This document shows positions 15,983 to 26,189 of a stretch of 64,000 nucleotides of DNA, one piece after another. The notes below the pieces were generated by a model. The model worked only from the letters and a program-made list of their open reading frames with translations, did no database searches and was not told the origin of the DNA. Origin of the DNA: Pelagibacterium montanilacus (lineage in GTDB: Bacteria; Pseudomonadota; Alphaproteobacteria; Rhizobiales; Devosiaceae); contig NZ_RZMX01000051.1 of NCBI RefSeq assembly GCF_003992665.1, positions 77,794 through 141,793 of the forward strand, written 5' to 3'. A program made the translations under genes and the position numbers. Within the stretch, counting starts at the first letter, position 1, and each line of letters begins with the position of its first letter.

Positions 15983-16798
15983 ATGACCGAAACCATGACG
16001 ACACCGACCCAGACGCCACCGGCTCCAGCCCCCGAGGGCGCGGCAGTCGATCCGCTGCGGCACGATTCCCTGCTCTATCTGGACGGGGTGAGCGTGAGCT
16101 TTGACGGGTTCAAGGCACTCAATTCGCTTTCGCTGATCGTGGGCCATCGCGAGCTGCAGGCGATCATCGGACCCAACGGGGCGGGAAAGACCACGATGAT
16201 GGACATCATCACCGGCAAGACCCGGCCCGATACCGGTGAGGTCTATTTCGAGGGGCGGATCGACCTCACCCGCAAGGACGAGACCGAGATCGCCATGCTC
16301 GGGATCGGGCGCAAGTTTCAAAAGCCGACGGTGTTCGAGAGCCATACGGTGCGCGACAATATCGAGCTGGCGCTCAAAAAGCCGCGCGGGGTGTTTCGGG
16401 CCTGGTTCTATGACCGGAGCGCCGAGGACGATGCGGCGATCGGGGCGATCCTCGAGACGGTGCGGCTGGGCCACCGCGCCGGGGAGCTGGCCGCCAACCT
16501 CTCGCACGGCCAGAAGCAATGGCTCGAGATCGGCATGCTGCTGGCCCAGGACCCCAAGCTGATGCTGGTGGACGAGCCGGTGGCGGGGATGACCGACGCG
16601 GAAACCGAGGAGACCTCCAAGCTTCTCGTGGACATCGCGCGCTCGCGCTCGGTGGTCGTGGTCGAGCACGACATGAGCTTCGTGCGCGACCTCCAATGCC
16701 GGGTGACGTGCCTTGCCGAAGGCTCGGTGCTGGCCCAGGGCTCGCTCGAGCATGTGAGCGCGGACCCCAATGTCATCGAACGCTATCTGGGACGATAG
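15983..16798 (+). CDS. urtD: Urea ABC transporter ATPase UrtD
   Basis: Cytoplasmic ATPase subunit, 271 residues. Walker A GPNGAGKT is at residues 63-70, the signature is the UrtD-specific LSHGQKQWLEIGM, and Walker B is LMLVDEP. The first 25 residues are a Thr/Pro-rich extension seen variably in the family. The GKTRPDTGEVYF and GRKFQKPTVFE segments mark it as the LivG-like partner. The chosen ATG at 15983 is the first in frame after the urtC stop and follows GAGTGAGA. Confidence 0.95.
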   Translation: MTETMTTPTQTPPAPAPEGAAVDPLRHDSLLYLDGVSVSFDGFKALNSLSLIVGHRELQAIIGPNGAGKTTMMDIITGKTRPDTGEVYFEGRIDLTRKDETEIAMLGIGRKFQKPTVFESHTVRDNIELALKKPRGVFRAWFYDRSAEDDAAIGAILETVRLGHRAGELAANLSHGQKQWLEIGMLLAQDPKLMLVDEPVAGMTDAETEETSKLLVDIARSRSVVVVEHDMSFVRDLQCRVTCLAEGSVLAQGSLEHVSADPNVIERYLGR

Positions 16799-16805
16799 GA
16801 TTGCC

Positions 16806-17507
16806 ATGACCGAGTTGACCGTCGAGAACGTCGATCTGCACTATGGCGCGGCCCAGGCCCTGCGGAGAGTCTCGATCACCGCGCGGCCCGAAAAGATCAC
16901 CGCGGTGATGGGGCGCAACGGGGTGGGCAAATCCTCGCTGCTGCGCGCGATCACCGGAGTTCATCCGATCTCGGGGGGCACCATCTCGATCGCCGGCACC
17001 GAGCTCAAGCGCTCGGCCCCCTATGCGCGGGCGCGGATGGGGCTGGGCTATGTGCCCCAGGGGCGCGAGATCTTCCCGCTCCTGACCGTGCGCGAGAACC
17101 TTTACACCGGCTATGCGCCGCTCAAGCTCTCCGAGCGCGCCATTCCCGAGACGATCTTCACACTGTTTCCGGTGCTCAAATCCATGCTGGGGCGTCGGGG
17201 GGGCGATCTCTCGGGCGGCCAGCAGCAGCAGCTGGCCATCGGGCGGGCGCTGGTGACCCGACCCAAGGTACTGGTGCTCGACGAGCCCACCGAGGGCATC
17301 CAGCCCTCGATCATCAAGGACATCGGGCGCGCGCTGCAGTTTCTGCGCGACGAGATGGGCATGACCATCCTTCTGGTCGAACAATATCTCGATTTCTGCC
17401 GCGAACTGGCCGATGATATCTACGTCATGGACAGGGGGGAGATCATGCATTCGGGAGTGGCCGCCGATCTCGACGATCCCGACGTCAAGCGCCACCTGAT
17501 GGTCTGA
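16806..17507 (+). CDS. urtE: Urea ABC transporter ATPase UrtE
   Basis: Second ATPase subunit (LivF-like), 233 residues. It shows Walker A GRNGVGKSS at residues 36-44, signature LSGGQQQQLAIGRAL, and Walker B VLVLDEPTEGIQPSI; GIQPSII is typical of UrtE. With UrtD it drives urea import through UrtBC. It sits 7 bases after urtD, and its TGA overlaps the ureD ATG by one base, tying uptake to urease assembly in one transcript. Confidence 0.95.
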   Translation: MTELTVENVDLHYGAAQALRRVSITARPEKITAVMGRNGVGKSSLLRAITGVHPISGGTISIAGTELKRSAPYARARMGLGYVPQGREIFPLLTVRENLYTGYAPLKLSERAIPETIFTLFPVLKSMLGRRGGDLSGGQQQQLAIGRALVTRPKVLVLDEPTEGIQPSIIKDIGRALQFLRDEMGMTILLVEQYLDFCRELADDIYVMDRGEIMHSGVAADLDDPDVKRHLMV

Positions 17508-18343
17508 TGCTCGATACGCCCAACCCATCGGCGGCTCCGGCCGCCCTTCAGCGTGCCCGCGGTGACGGCCGGGTCACGGCCAAGGCCCGGGACGGCAGAA
17601 GTGTGCTCGATACGCTCTACCAGTCCGGCTGCGCCAAGATCCGCACCCCGCGCACCCATGGCAAGGCCATCGAGGCGGTGCTGATCAATTCCTCGGGCGG
17701 GCTGACGGGCGGGGACGAGATGGCATGGACCGCCAAGGCGGGGCCGGACGCGCACCTCGTGGTCACCACCCAGGCCTGCGAGCGGGTCTACCGCTCAGTG
17801 GGCGGGAGCGCGGCGGTCGCCAACCGCATCGAGATCGGGCCGGGCGCGCGGGTGGACTGGCTGCCCCAGGAAACCATCCTTTTCGAGGACTCGGCGCTCT
17901 CGCGGCGGCTCGAGGTCGACATGGCGCCCGACGCGGTGTTTTTCGGGCTCGAGGCCGTGATCCTGGGGCGCAAGGCGCGCGGGGAACACGCCGAGCGGGC
18001 CGCGCTCAGGGAAAGCTGGCGGATCAGGCGCGCGGGCACCCTGGTGCATGCCGAAGAGGGGCAGCTTGCGGCCGGAGACATGCTGGCGCGCGCCAACCGG
18101 GCGCTGCTCGACGGCGCGGGTGCGTTCGCGACATTGTGCTATGTGGCCCCCGACGCCGAACGGCGGATCGGGGAGATCAAGGACAGGACCGCCCGCTTTG
18201 CGACCGCGGGCGCGAGCCTTGTGGGCGACAGGATCGTCGTCCGGGCGCTGGCCCCGACGGGCTATGAGTTGCGCAAGATCATCGTGCCGCTGGTGGCGGC
18301 GCTATCGCAGAACGGCGCGATACCGCGCCTTTGGAGCCTTTAG
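17507..18343 (+). CDS. ureD: Urease accessory protein UreD
   Basis: Binds apo-urease and, with UreF and UreG, forms the nickel-insertion complex; also called UreH. It is 278 residues with the conserved [14 protein letters not shown] and [12 protein letters not shown] segments (residues about 62-100) and [12 protein letters not shown] in the middle, all typical of UreD. Its start overlaps the urtE stop (TGATG). As in most Rhizobiales it comes directly before ureA. Confidence 0.95.
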   Translation: MLDTPNPSAAPAALQRARGDGRVTAKARDGRSVLDTLYQSGCAKIRTPRTHGKAIEAVLINSSGGLTGGDEMAWTAKAGPDAHLVVTTQACERVYRSVGGSAAVANRIEIGPGARVDWLPQETILFEDSALSRRLEVDMAPDAVFFGLEAVILGRKARGEHAERAALRESWRIRRAGTLVHAEEGQLAAGDMLARANRALLDGAGAFATLCYVAPDAERRIGEIKDRTARFATAGASLVGDRIVVRALAPTGYELRKIIVPLVAALSQNGAIPRLWSL

Positions 18344-18351
18344 GAACGGAT

Positions 18352-18654
18352 ATGAATCTCACACCGCGGGAAAAGGACAAGCTGCTGGTGGCCATGGCCG
18401 CGATGGTCGCGCGCCGCCGGCTTGAGCGCGGGGTCAAGCTCAACCACCCCGAAGCCATCGCGCTGATCACCGATTTCGTCGTCGAGGGCGCGCGGGACGG
18501 ACGGCCCGTGCCCGAATTGATGGAGGCGGGCGCCCATGTGATTGCCCGCGAGCAGGTGATGGACGGGATCGCCGAGATGATCGGGGATATCCAAGTCGAA
18601 GCCACGTTTCCCGACGGCACCAAGCTCGTGACCGTCCACAATCCCATCCGATAG
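18352..18654 (+). CDS. ureA: Urease gamma subunit UreA
   Basis: Smallest structural subunit, exactly 100 residues, the usual length. It begins [20 protein letters not shown] and contains the [10 protein letters not shown] and [13 protein letters not shown] segments that define the family. The ATG at 18352 follows AGGA, 8 bases after the ureD stop. It assembles with UreB and UreC as (ABC)3 in the cytoplasm. Confidence 0.97.
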   Translation: MNLTPREKDKLLVAMAAMVARRRLERGVKLNHPEAIALITDFVVEGARDGRPVPELMEAGAHVIAREQVMDGIAEMIGDIQVEATFPDGTKLVTVHNPIR

Positions 18655-18668
18655 GGGAGTTTCAAACC

Positions 18669-19256
18669 ATGCACAAAACCATCCTGACCGCGATCGCCAT
18701 CCTCGCGGCGGCCACGGCTCCGGCCTTCGCCCATCTCGACCCTGTCGCGCACGGCTCGTTTGCCGCGGGCTTCACCCATCCTCTGTTCGGGCTCGACCAC
18801 ATCCTTGCCATGGTGGCCGTGGGGCTGTGGGCGGCCAGCGTGGGCGGGCGAGCGCTGTGGGCCGTGCCCACCGCCTTCGTCGTCACCATGGGGATCGGGT
18901 TCGGTGCGGCGATCCTGGGCATGCCCCTGCCCCTGGTGGAACCGGTCATCCTCGCTTCGGTGATCTTCATCGGCATCATGATCGCGCTGGCCATGCCCCT
19001 GCCGGTTGCCGGGGTTGCCGGTGCGGTCGCGTTCTTTGCCCTGTTTCATGGCCATGCCCATGGCGGTGAAATGGGAGAGGCCGGAGCCCTGGGCTATGCT
19101 GCGGGGTTCATCGCCGCCACCGCCGTGCTCCATGGCGCGGGGGTGGCGCTCGGCATGGTCCTTGGCGGCCTCGCCCGCAGGGGTGGGCGCCTTGCAACGC
19201 GCATCGCCGGTGGGCTGACCGCGCTTGGCGGTCTCTACCTTGCGATCGGAGGCTGA
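18669..19256 (+). CDS. ureJ: HupE/UreJ-family membrane protein
   Basis: Inner-membrane protein of 195 residues. It has a signal sequence ending APAFAHLDP, then about six helices. The family motif [16 protein letters not shown] follows at residues about 36-51, and a His-rich loop [11 protein letters not shown] lies near residue 123. HupE/UreJ proteins are nickel permeases or are thought to help supply nickel; location between ureA and ureB fits supply of Ni2+ to urease. Transport has not been shown for this protein. The ribosome site is GGGGAG. Confidence 0.9.
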   Translation: MHKTILTAIAILAAATAPAFAHLDPVAHGSFAAGFTHPLFGLDHILAMVAVGLWAASVGGRALWAVPTAFVVTMGIGFGAAILGMPLPLVEPVILASVIFIGIMIALAMPLPVAGVAGAVAFFALFHGHAHGGEMGEAGALGYAAGFIAATAVLHGAGVALGMVLGGLARRGGRLATRIAGGLTALGGLYLAIGG

Positions 19257-19258
19257 CC

Positions 19259-19564
19259 ATGATTCCCGGAGAGGTCATCACCGCCCCAGGTGACATCGAG
19301 CTCAACGGCGGGCGTGAGGCCCTGGTGCTCGAGGTGTCCAACACCGGGGACCGGCCGGTCCAGGTGGGCAGCCACTACCATTTTCATGAAACCAACAGCG
19401 CGCTGGAGTTCGACCGGGACGCGGCGCGCGGGCTCAGGCTCGACATTCCGGCGGGCACCGCCGTGCGCTTCGAGCCGGGCCAGACCCGTGAGGTGCGGCT
19501 GGTGCCCTATGGCGGCGCGCGGCAGGTCTACGGGTTCAACGGCAAGATCATGGGAGCGCTCTGA
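19259..19564 (+). CDS. ureB: Urease beta subunit UreB
   Basis: Structural subunit of 101 residues, family length. It starts MIPGEVI and has the SHYHFHETN stretch (residues about 38-46), followed by [16 protein letters not shown], all diagnostic. GGAGG precedes the ATG. Its TGA overlaps the ureC ATG by one base, so UreB and UreC are made in step. Confidence 0.97.
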   Translation: MIPGEVITAPGDIELNGGREALVLEVSNTGDRPVQVGSHYHFHETNSALEFDRDAARGLRLDIPAGTAVRFEPGQTREVRLVPYGGARQVYGFNGKIMGAL

Positions 19565-21276
19565 TGGCCAATTCGATTTCGCGCGCGCTTTATGCCGACA
19601 TGTACGGCCCGACCACCGGGGACAAGGTGCGGCTGGCCGACACCGAATTGTTCATCGAAGTGGAACGGGACCTCACCGTCTATGGCGAGGAGGTCAAGTT
19701 CGGCGGCGGCAAGGTGATCCGTGACGGCATGGGCCAGTCGCAGGTGACGCGCGCCGGGGGCGCGGTCGATACCGTCGTCACCAATGCGCTGATCCTCGAT
19801 CACACCGGAATCTACAAGGCCGATATCGGATTGAAGGACGGGACGATCGCCGCCATCGGCAAGGCGGGCAATCCCGACACCCAGCCGGGGGTCGACATCA
19901 TCGTGGGCCCGGGCACCGAGGTGATCGCCGCCGAGGGCAAGATCGTCACCGCCGGCGGGTTCGACGCCCATATCCACTTCATCTGCCCCCAGCAGATCGA
20001 GGAAGCGCTGATGAGCGGGCTGACGACAATGCTGGGGGGCGGGACGGGCCCTGCCCACGGCACGCTGGCCACCACCGCGACGCCCGGTCCCTGGCATACG
20101 GGCCGGATGATCCAGAGTTTCGATGCCTTTCCCATGAACATCGCGCTGGCCGGCAAGGGCAACGCGTCGCGTCCCGAGGCGCTGGTCGAGCAGGTTCTGG
20201 GCGGGGTCGCCGCGCTCAAGCTGCACGAGGACTGGGGCACGACCCCCGCCGCCATCGACACTTGTCTCTCGGTGGCCGACGAGATGGACGTGCAGGTGAT
20301 GATCCACACCGACACGCTCAACGAATCGGGCTTTGTCGAGGACACCATCGCCGCCTTCAAGGGCCGCACGATCCATGCCTTTCACACCGAGGGCGCGGGG
20401 GGCGGGCACGCGCCCGACATCATCAAGGTGTGCGGGCTCGACAACGTCATCCCCTCCTCGACCAACCCCACCCGCCCCTTTACGGTCAACACGCTGTCCG
20501 AGCATCTGGACATGCTCATGGTGTGCCATCACCTGGACCCTTCGATCCCCGAGGACGTGGCGTTCGCCGAAAGCCGCATCCGCAAGGAGACCATCGCGGC
20601 CGAGGACATCCTGCACGACATGGGAGCGTTCTCGATCATCTCCTCGGACAGCCAGGCCATGGGCCGGGTGGGCGAGGTGATCATCCGCACCTGGCAGACC
20701 GCCGACAAGATGAAGCGCCAGCGCGGCCCGCTCCCCGAGGAAACAGGCCAGAACGACAATTTCCGCGCCAGGCGCTATGTGGCCAAATACACGATCAACC
20801 CCGCCATCGCCCACGGGATCTCCGAGCATATCGGGTCGATCGAAGTGGGCAAACGGGCCGATATCGTCGTCTGGAACCCTGCCTTTTTCGGGGTAAAACC
20901 CGATCTGATCGTTCTGGGCGGCATGATCGCGGCGGCGCCCATGGGCGATCCCAACGCCTCGATCCCCACGCCCCAGCCCATGCACTACCGGCCCATGTTC
21001 GGCAGTTTCGGCAAGGCGATCGCCCACACTTCGGTGACGTTCGTCTCGGGCGCCGCGCTCGCTGACGGGCTCAAGGAGAGGCTCGGGGTCGACAAGACGA
21101 TGCTTGCGGTAAAGAACACCCGCGGGGGAATTTCCAAGGCCTCCATGGTCCACAACAGCGCGACCCCGGAGGTCTCGGTGGACCCCGAAACCTACGAGGT
21201 GCGGGCGGACGGGGAGTTGCTGACCTGCGCGCCGGCCGAGGTGCTGCCCATGGCCCAGCGGTATTTCCTGTTCTGA
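19564..21276 (+). CDS. ureC: Urease alpha (catalytic) subunit UreC
   Basis: Catalytic subunit, 570 residues, hydrolysing urea to ammonia and carbamate. All active-site residues are present: nickel ligands His136 and His138 ([12 protein letters not shown]), carbamylated Lys219 (ALKLHEDW), His248 ([10 protein letters not shown]), His274 ([12 protein letters not shown]) and Asp362 (SSDSQAMG), plus the flap Cys321-His322-His323 (MVCHHLDPS). It is therefore predicted active if nickel is supplied. The operon ends here and is followed by 1.1 kb of repeats instead of ureEFG. Confidence 0.98.
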   Translation: MANSISRALYADMYGPTTGDKVRLADTELFIEVERDLTVYGEEVKFGGGKVIRDGMGQSQVTRAGGAVDTVVTNALILDHTGIYKADIGLKDGTIAAIGKAGNPDTQPGVDIIVGPGTEVIAAEGKIVTAGGFDAHIHFICPQQIEEALMSGLTTMLGGGTGPAHGTLATTATPGPWHTGRMIQSFDAFPMNIALAGKGNASRPEALVEQVLGGVAALKLHEDWGTTPAAIDTCLSVADEMDVQVMIHTDTLNESGFVEDTIAAFKGRTIHAFHTEGAGGGHAPDIIKVCGLDNVIPSSTNPTRPFTVNTLSEHLDMLMVCHHLDPSIPEDVAFAESRIRKETIAAEDILHDMGAFSIISSDSQAMGRVGEVIIRTWQTADKMKRQRGPLPEETGQNDNFRARRYVAKYTINPAIAHGISEHIGSIEVGKRADIVVWNPAFFGVKPDLIVLGGMIAAAPMGDPNASIPTPQPMHYRPMFGSFGKAIAHTSVTFVSGAALADGLKERLGVDKTMLAVKNTRGGISKASMVHNSATPEVSVDPETYEVRADGELLTCAPAEVLPMAQRYFLF

Positions 21277-22410
21277 TCGGATCGGTTTGGGGGCTTCGCA
21301 GCGTTGGGGACCCTCACCCCCGACTTGGCCATTCGCGCATAGCGCTCATGGCCTTGTGCGGCTCCGATCGCTCCACTGGAGCGATTGGTCGCTGGAGCGC
21401 TGAAGGACCCCTCACCCCCGTCTTGCCAATCACGCAGAGCGCTCATGGCCTTCTGCGGCTCCAATCGCTCCACTGGAGCGATTGGTCGCTGGCGCGACCG
21501 CCTTGAAGTCTCCCTCAAGGGGAGAGGGGGGCTCTCTTGGCCACCGATACGGACAAAGGCACTCTTTCTTCCCTTCTCCCCTCGTGGGAGAAGGTGGCCG
21601 CCGAGCGGTCGGATGAGGGGGTAGAGGGGTCGCGATGACCTCCTCCGCTTGATGTTTCGCAACGCTGTAGCCCCCTCACCCCCGTCTTGCCATTCGCGCA
21701 TAGCGCTCATGGCCTTCTGCGGCTCCAATCGCTCCACTGGAGCGATTGGTCGCTGGCGCGACCGCCTTGAAGTCTCCCTTAAGGGGAGAGGGGGGCTCTT
21801 GGGGCTAAGGCATGCGCCATCCTGACCATTGTGGCATTGCGCTCATGGCCTTGTGCGGCTCCGATCGCTCCACCGGAGCGCTTGGTCGCTGGCGCGACCG
21901 CCCTGAAGTCGCCTGCACGGGGGGAATTGCGCTGCGCTCGCTGCTTAGCCCTCCCGTCCTCCCCCTTCAGGAGGGTGGGAGGGCCTGTGCTGGCGGGGAG
22001 GGAGGTGATGGCATGCGGGCCTTCGCGTGTGCGGAAGCGCTGCCGCCCCCTCACCCCCGTCTTGCCATTCGCGCAGAGCGCTCATGGCCTTCTGCGGCTC
22101 CAATCGCTCCACTGGAGCGATTGGTCGCTGGCGCGACCGCCTTGAAGTCTCCCACGAGGGGAGAGGGGGGCTCTTCGGGCAACGAATCGGACCAAGGCAC
22201 TCCTGTTTCCCTTCTCCCCTTGAGGGAGAAGGTGGGCTTTCGCGGCAGCGAAAGGTCAGATGAGGGGTTCCAGGCGCCGCAGCACACCCCGGTCGCAGTG
22301 ATTGCCCCGGACCTTGGCGCGCATGTTGGCGAGGGGTGGGCGCCGGTCTTGATTTGTGGGCTCGGATGGGCCAGAGGGGGCCCGCACGTGAATTTGTCGG
22401 CCCCAGGACC
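21277..22410. repeat. 1.1-kb cluster of REP-like intergenic repeats
   Basis: No gene is supported here. At least five units of about 100-130 bp share CGCTCATGGCCTTCTGCGGC, then a 25-bp inverted repeat with 12-bp arms (CCAATCGCTCCA / TGGAGCGATTGG). GGTCGCTGGCGCGACC and CTCCCTCAAGGGGAG-type sequences follow. The 25-bp element is perfect at 21461-21485, 21725-21749 and 22100-22124 and imperfect at 21364-21388 and 21861-21885. Two other hairpin units (CTTCTCCC...GGGAGAAGGTGG) lie near 21570 and 22213, the second in inverted orientation relative to the core. Several open frames cross the tract on both strands but consist only of repeat sequence. Confidence 0.9.
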
Positions 22411-23112
22411 GTGATTTTGAAACCCATTGCTCAGGATCCCAAGGGACCGCGCGCCTTTTTCGGGCGGCGCGCGGGCAAGACGCTGCATGCGGGGCAGCGG
22501 GCGCTGTTCGACACCCTTCTGCCCGAGATCGCCATCGACATCTCGGGGCCCTTCGATCCAGCGACGCTCTTTCCCGATGCGGACGCGATCGAACTCGAGA
22601 TCGGCTATGGGGGCGGGGAGCATCTGGCGCGGATCGCAAAGGAAAACCCGACCCATGGCTTTATCGGGTGCGAGGTGTTTACCGGCGGGATCGGCAAGAT
22701 GCTCGAGGCGATCGAGACCGGGGGGCTGGACAATATCGCGCTGTTTCCCGACGATGTGATCAAGCTGTTGGCGGTGATGCCCGACGACGCGCTCGACGCG
22801 ATTCACGTGCTTTACCCCGATCCCTGGCCCAAGCCGCGCCACCACAAGCGGCGGCTGATCCAGTTTGCGATGCTGGCCGAGTTCGCCCGGGTGCTCAAAC
22901 CGGGCGGCAGCTTCCGGTTCGCCACCGATATCGAGGATTACGCGGACTGGACGCTGGCCCATGTGCTGGCTTCAAAGCTTTTCGACTGGCCCGCCACGGA
23001 GCCGGGGGGCTGGCACGAGCCCTACCCGGGCTGGCAGCCCACGCGCTACGAGCAGAAGGCGCGGCGCCAGGGGCGCACGAGGAGTTTTTACTTCTCGTTT
23101 GCGCGGCGGTGA
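22411..23112 (+). CDS. trmB: tRNA (guanine-N7-)-methyltransferase TrmB
   Basis: Methylates G46 in the variable loop of tRNAs using SAM. From the GTG at 22411 it is 233 residues; the start is uncertain because only a weak AGGA precedes it. It has the SAM-binding LEIGYGGGEH (residues about 62-71), GCEVFTGGIGKML and the diagnostic YPDPWPKPRHHKRR motif (residues about 135-148). The end RSFYFSFARR is also typical. In relatives it follows metK; here it follows the repeat cluster and heads the rimP-nusA-infB genes. Confidence 0.94.
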   Translation: MILKPIAQDPKGPRAFFGRRAGKTLHAGQRALFDTLLPEIAIDISGPFDPATLFPDADAIELEIGYGGGEHLARIAKENPTHGFIGCEVFTGGIGKMLEAIETGGLDNIALFPDDVIKLLAVMPDDALDAIHVLYPDPWPKPRHHKRRLIQFAMLAEFARVLKPGGSFRFATDIEDYADWTLAHVLASKLFDWPATEPGGWHEPYPGWQPTRYEQKARRQGRTRSFYFSFARR

Positions 23113-23234
23113 GGACCCGTCTTGTCTTTGGTGCCATCCGGCGCTATATGGGGGTCCAACAATCTCAGAGCCAATGAGAGAGTGGGTGCCAGAACCGGCC
23201 CCGCTCTTTTTTGTTTTCTTCCCCGAGGAGCCCT

Positions 23235-23876
23235 GTGACACAGACGCCCCAGCCCAAGCGCTACATCCGCCAGACCCCGCTCGAGGCGAGGATCTCCGAG
23301 ATCGTCGAGCCGGTCGCCGAGAATCTGGGCTATGCCCTTGTCCGGGTGCGCCTCACTCAGGACAACGGCATGACGCTCCAGATCATGGCCGAGGACGAGA
23401 ACGGCAATTTCACCATCACCGATTGCGAGGCGCTCCATCGCGACCTCTCCCCGGTGCTCGACCTCGAGGACCCGATCGACCGGGAATACCATCTCGAGAT
23501 TTCCTCGCCGGGCGTGGACCGACCCTTGGTGCGGGCCCGCGATTTCGAGCGCTGGGCGGGCCATGAAGCCAAGGTCGAATTGTCCGACCTCGTGGCCGGG
23601 CGCAAGCGCTTTCGCGGGGAGATCGTGGGGACAGACGGGGAGACCTTCTCGATCCGGGTACCCGACGCACCCAAGGGCGAGGACGGGGTGCACGTCCTGC
23701 CGATCGCGCTTCTGGCGGACGCCAAGCTGATGATGACCGACGCGCTGCTGGACGCGGCGCGGCGCATGCAGGAAGACAATCCGGACTTCCAAGACGACGA
23801 TCCGGAAATCGAAACCATCATCGAGGGTTCCGAGGCCGAGGACGGCGCGGACGATTCGAACCAGGGGAGACCATAG
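23235..23876 (+). CDS. rimP: Ribosome maturation factor RimP
   Basis: Helps 30S subunit assembly; cytoplasmic. It is 213 residues from the GTG at 23235, chosen because GAGGAG lies just upstream; the longer reading from 23211 has no ribosome site. The N-terminal domain contains LGYALVRVRLTQDNGMTLQI and the central DREYHLEISSPGVDRPL, the most conserved RimP stretch. An acidic tail of about 35 residues closes it. It is 2 bases upstream of nusA, the standard bacterial order. Confidence 0.95.
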   Translation: MTQTPQPKRYIRQTPLEARISEIVEPVAENLGYALVRVRLTQDNGMTLQIMAEDENGNFTITDCEALHRDLSPVLDLEDPIDREYHLEISSPGVDRPLVRARDFERWAGHEAKVELSDLVAGRKRFRGEIVGTDGETFSIRVPDAPKGEDGVHVLPIALLADAKLMMTDALLDAARRMQEDNPDFQDDDPEIETIIEGSEAEDGADDSNQGRP

Positions 23877-23878
23877 AA

Positions 23879-25492
23879 ATGGCCGTCTCAGCCAACAGGC
23901 TTGAACTCTTGCAGATCGCCGACGCGGTGGCGCGCGAGAAATCCATCGACCGGATGATCGTGATCGAGGCCATGGAAGAGGCGATCCAGCGCGCCGCCAA
24001 GGCCCGCTATGGCGCCGAAACCGAGGTGAAGGCCGAGATCAACCCCAAGAGCGGCGAATTGCGGCTCTGGCGGCTGCTCGAAGTGGTCGAGATGGTGGAG
24101 GAATACGGCCGGCAGATTTCGCTGGTCGATGCCAAGGCCAAAAACGATGCCGCCAAGATCGGCGACTATGTGACCGAGCCCCTGCCCCCGATCGAGTTCG
24201 GGCGCATCGCGGCGCAATCGGCCAAGCAGGTCATCGTCCAGAAGGTGCGCGACGCAGAACGCGAGCGCATGTACGACGAATATATCGACCGGTTGGGCGA
24301 GATCGTGAACGGGTCGGTCAAGCGGGTCGAATACGGCAACGTCATCGTCGATCTGGGCCGCGGGGAAGCCATCATCCGCCGCGACGAATTGATCCCGCGC
24401 GAGCAGTTCCGCTATGGCGACCGGGTCCGGGCCTATATCTACGACGTGCGCCGCGAGCAGCGCGGGCCCCAGATCTTCCTTTCGCGCACCCATCCCCAGT
24501 TCATGGCCAAGCTCTTTGCCCAGGAAGTGCCCGAGATCTACGACGGGATCATCACCATCCGCTCGATCGCGCGCGATCCGGGCAGCCGCGCCAAGATCGC
24601 GGTGACGTCTTCGGATTCCTCGATCGACCCCGTGGGCGCCTGCGTGGGCATGCGCGGCAGCCGCGTGCAGGCGGTCGTGGGCGAATTGCAGGGCGAGAAG
24701 ATCGACATCATCCCCTGGACCGATTCGATCGCCGACCTCGTGGTCTCCGCGCTCCAGCCCGCCGATGTCGCCAAGGTGGTGCTCGACGAGCAGGCCGAGC
24801 GCATCGAGGTGGTGGTGCCCGACGAGCAGCTTTCGCTCGCCATCGGCCGGCGCGGCCAGAACGTGCGGCTGGCCTCCCAGCTTATCGGCTGGGACATCGA
24901 CATCCTCACCGAGCAGGAAGAATCCGAGCGGCGCCAGAAGGAATTCACCGAGCGCACCGGGCTGTTCATGGACGCGCTGGACGTGGACGAAATGGTGGCC
25001 CAGCTGCTCGCATCGGAAGGCTTTTCCTCGATCGAGGAGCTGGCCTATGTGGACCTGGGCGAAATCGCCTCGATCGGCGGGTTCGACGAGGAAACCGCCG
25101 GGGAAATCCAGAACCGGGCCACCGAATATCTCGATGCGGTCGAGCGGGCCCATGACGAGGAGCGCACCGCGCTCGGGGTCGAGGACGCGCTCTATGACAT
25201 CGAAGGGCTGAACGCGGCCATGCTGGTGGCGCTGGGCAAGGACGACATCAAGACGCTCGAGGATTTCGCCGGCGCGGTCGCCGACGACCTGATCGGGTGG
25301 TCCGAGCGCAAGGACGGGGAAACCCGCCGCCATGACGGCGCGCTCTCGGCCTTCCCGCTCAGCCGCCAGGAAGCCGAGGACATGATCATGGCCGCGCGCG
25401 TGAAGGCCGGCTGGATCACCCAGGAAGACCTCGGCGTCGAGGAGGACGCGGAACTGGACGAGGCGGAAGCCGAGGAAAGCCCCGCCGAATAG
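23879..25492 (+). CDS. nusA: Transcription termination/antitermination factor NusA
   Basis: RNA-polymerase-associated factor acting in pausing, termination and rRNA antitermination. It is 537 residues. The N-terminal polymerase-binding domain (about 1-130) is followed by an S1 domain (about 135-200), two KH domains (including [21 protein letters not shown] near residue 255 and [21 protein letters not shown] near 325), and alphaproteobacterial C-terminal helical repeats. An acidic tail ends it. The ribosome site is GGGGAG. It is clustered with rimP, ylxR and infB as in most bacteria. Confidence 0.97.
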   Translation: MAVSANRLELLQIADAVAREKSIDRMIVIEAMEEAIQRAAKARYGAETEVKAEINPKSGELRLWRLLEVVEMVEEYGRQISLVDAKAKNDAAKIGDYVTEPLPPIEFGRIAAQSAKQVIVQKVRDAERERMYDEYIDRLGEIVNGSVKRVEYGNVIVDLGRGEAIIRRDELIPREQFRYGDRVRAYIYDVRREQRGPQIFLSRTHPQFMAKLFAQEVPEIYDGIITIRSIARDPGSRAKIAVTSSDSSIDPVGACVGMRGSRVQAVVGELQGEKIDIIPWTDSIADLVVSALQPADVAKVVLDEQAERIEVVVPDEQLSLAIGRRGQNVRLASQLIGWDIDILTEQEESERRQKEFTERTGLFMDALDVDEMVAQLLASEGFSSIEELAYVDLGEIASIGGFDEETAGEIQNRATEYLDAVERAHDEERTALGVEDALYDIEGLNAAMLVALGKDDIKTLEDFAGAVADDLIGWSERKDGETRRHDGALSAFPLSRQEAEDMIMAARVKAGWITQEDLGVEEDAELDEAEAEESPAE

Positions 25493-25571
25493 AGTCTTTA
25501 CCTGTATCGCGCTTGGAAACCGGGAGAATGGCGCCATTTCTCCCGCTCGCACTCTTGGAGCACTGCCGCAA

Positions 25572-26189
25572 TTGAGCCGTCAAAAGGAGTTAACACGGGC
25601 GTGTGCGCTCGAGCGGGTGGAGAAACCCGCCAGCGAGCTCATCCGCTTTGCCGTGTCTCCAGATGGCGTTCTGGCCCCGGACGTGGACGCCAAGGCGCCC
25701 GGCCGGGGGGTCTGGATCACCGCCAGCAGACGCGCGATCGAGACCGCGGTGGCCAAAAAGGTCTTTGCACGGAGCCTTAAGGCACCGGTAACGGTGCCGT
25801 CCGACCTTGCGTTCATGACCCGGACGCGGTTAGAACAGCGGCTTGCGGGGGCTCTGGGGCTGGCGCGCAAGGCAGGGCACCTGATTACCGGTGCCGCCAA
25901 GGTCACCTCGCTCGTGGAAAAGGGCGGCGCCGCTGCGCTGATCACGGCGAGCGACGCGGCCGCCGACAGCCGCCGCAAGATGATGCAGGCCCTGCGCCGC
26001 TCGGGACGAGAGGGCGAAGTGCCCCATATCGAGGCGCTCGATGCCACCCAATTGGGTTTGGCATTGGGCCTTGAACATGTGATACATGCAGCGCTCGTTC
26101 CGGGAGCGGCTGCGCATTCGGCAATCGAACGGGCCAGACGACTGGCCCTGTTCAGCGCCACAGACGAAAGAGAAGACGGCACCATATGA
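25572..26189 (+). CDS. YlxR-type RNA-binding protein with L7Ae-like domain
   Basis: A 205-residue protein between nusA and infB. Residues about 5-80 are the YlxR (DUF448) fold, with [20 protein letters not shown] and the [10 protein letters not shown] loop; residues about 90-190 look like the ribosomal L7Ae/L30e-type domain ([18 protein letters not shown]). The start appears to be TTG at 25572, which gives MSRQKELTR. Its last 4 bases overlap infB (ATGA). Family members bind RNA and have been linked to ribosome or RNase P function; the exact role here is unknown. Confidence 0.9.
   Translation: MSRQKELTRACALERVEKPASELIRFAVSPDGVLAPDVDAKAPGRGVWITASRRAIETAVAKKVFARSLKAPVTVPSDLAFMTRTRLEQRLAGALGLARKAGHLITGAAKVTSLVEKGGAAALITASDAAADSRRKMMQALRRSGREGEVPHIEALDATQLGLALGLEHVIHAALVPGAAAHSAIERARRLALFSATDEREDGTI

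Noticed and set aside
21300-22420. Several open frames of 80-300 codons in the tract after ureC
   Set aside because: They consist of repeat units read in different frames, sharing the same peptides on both strands, and have no family features.
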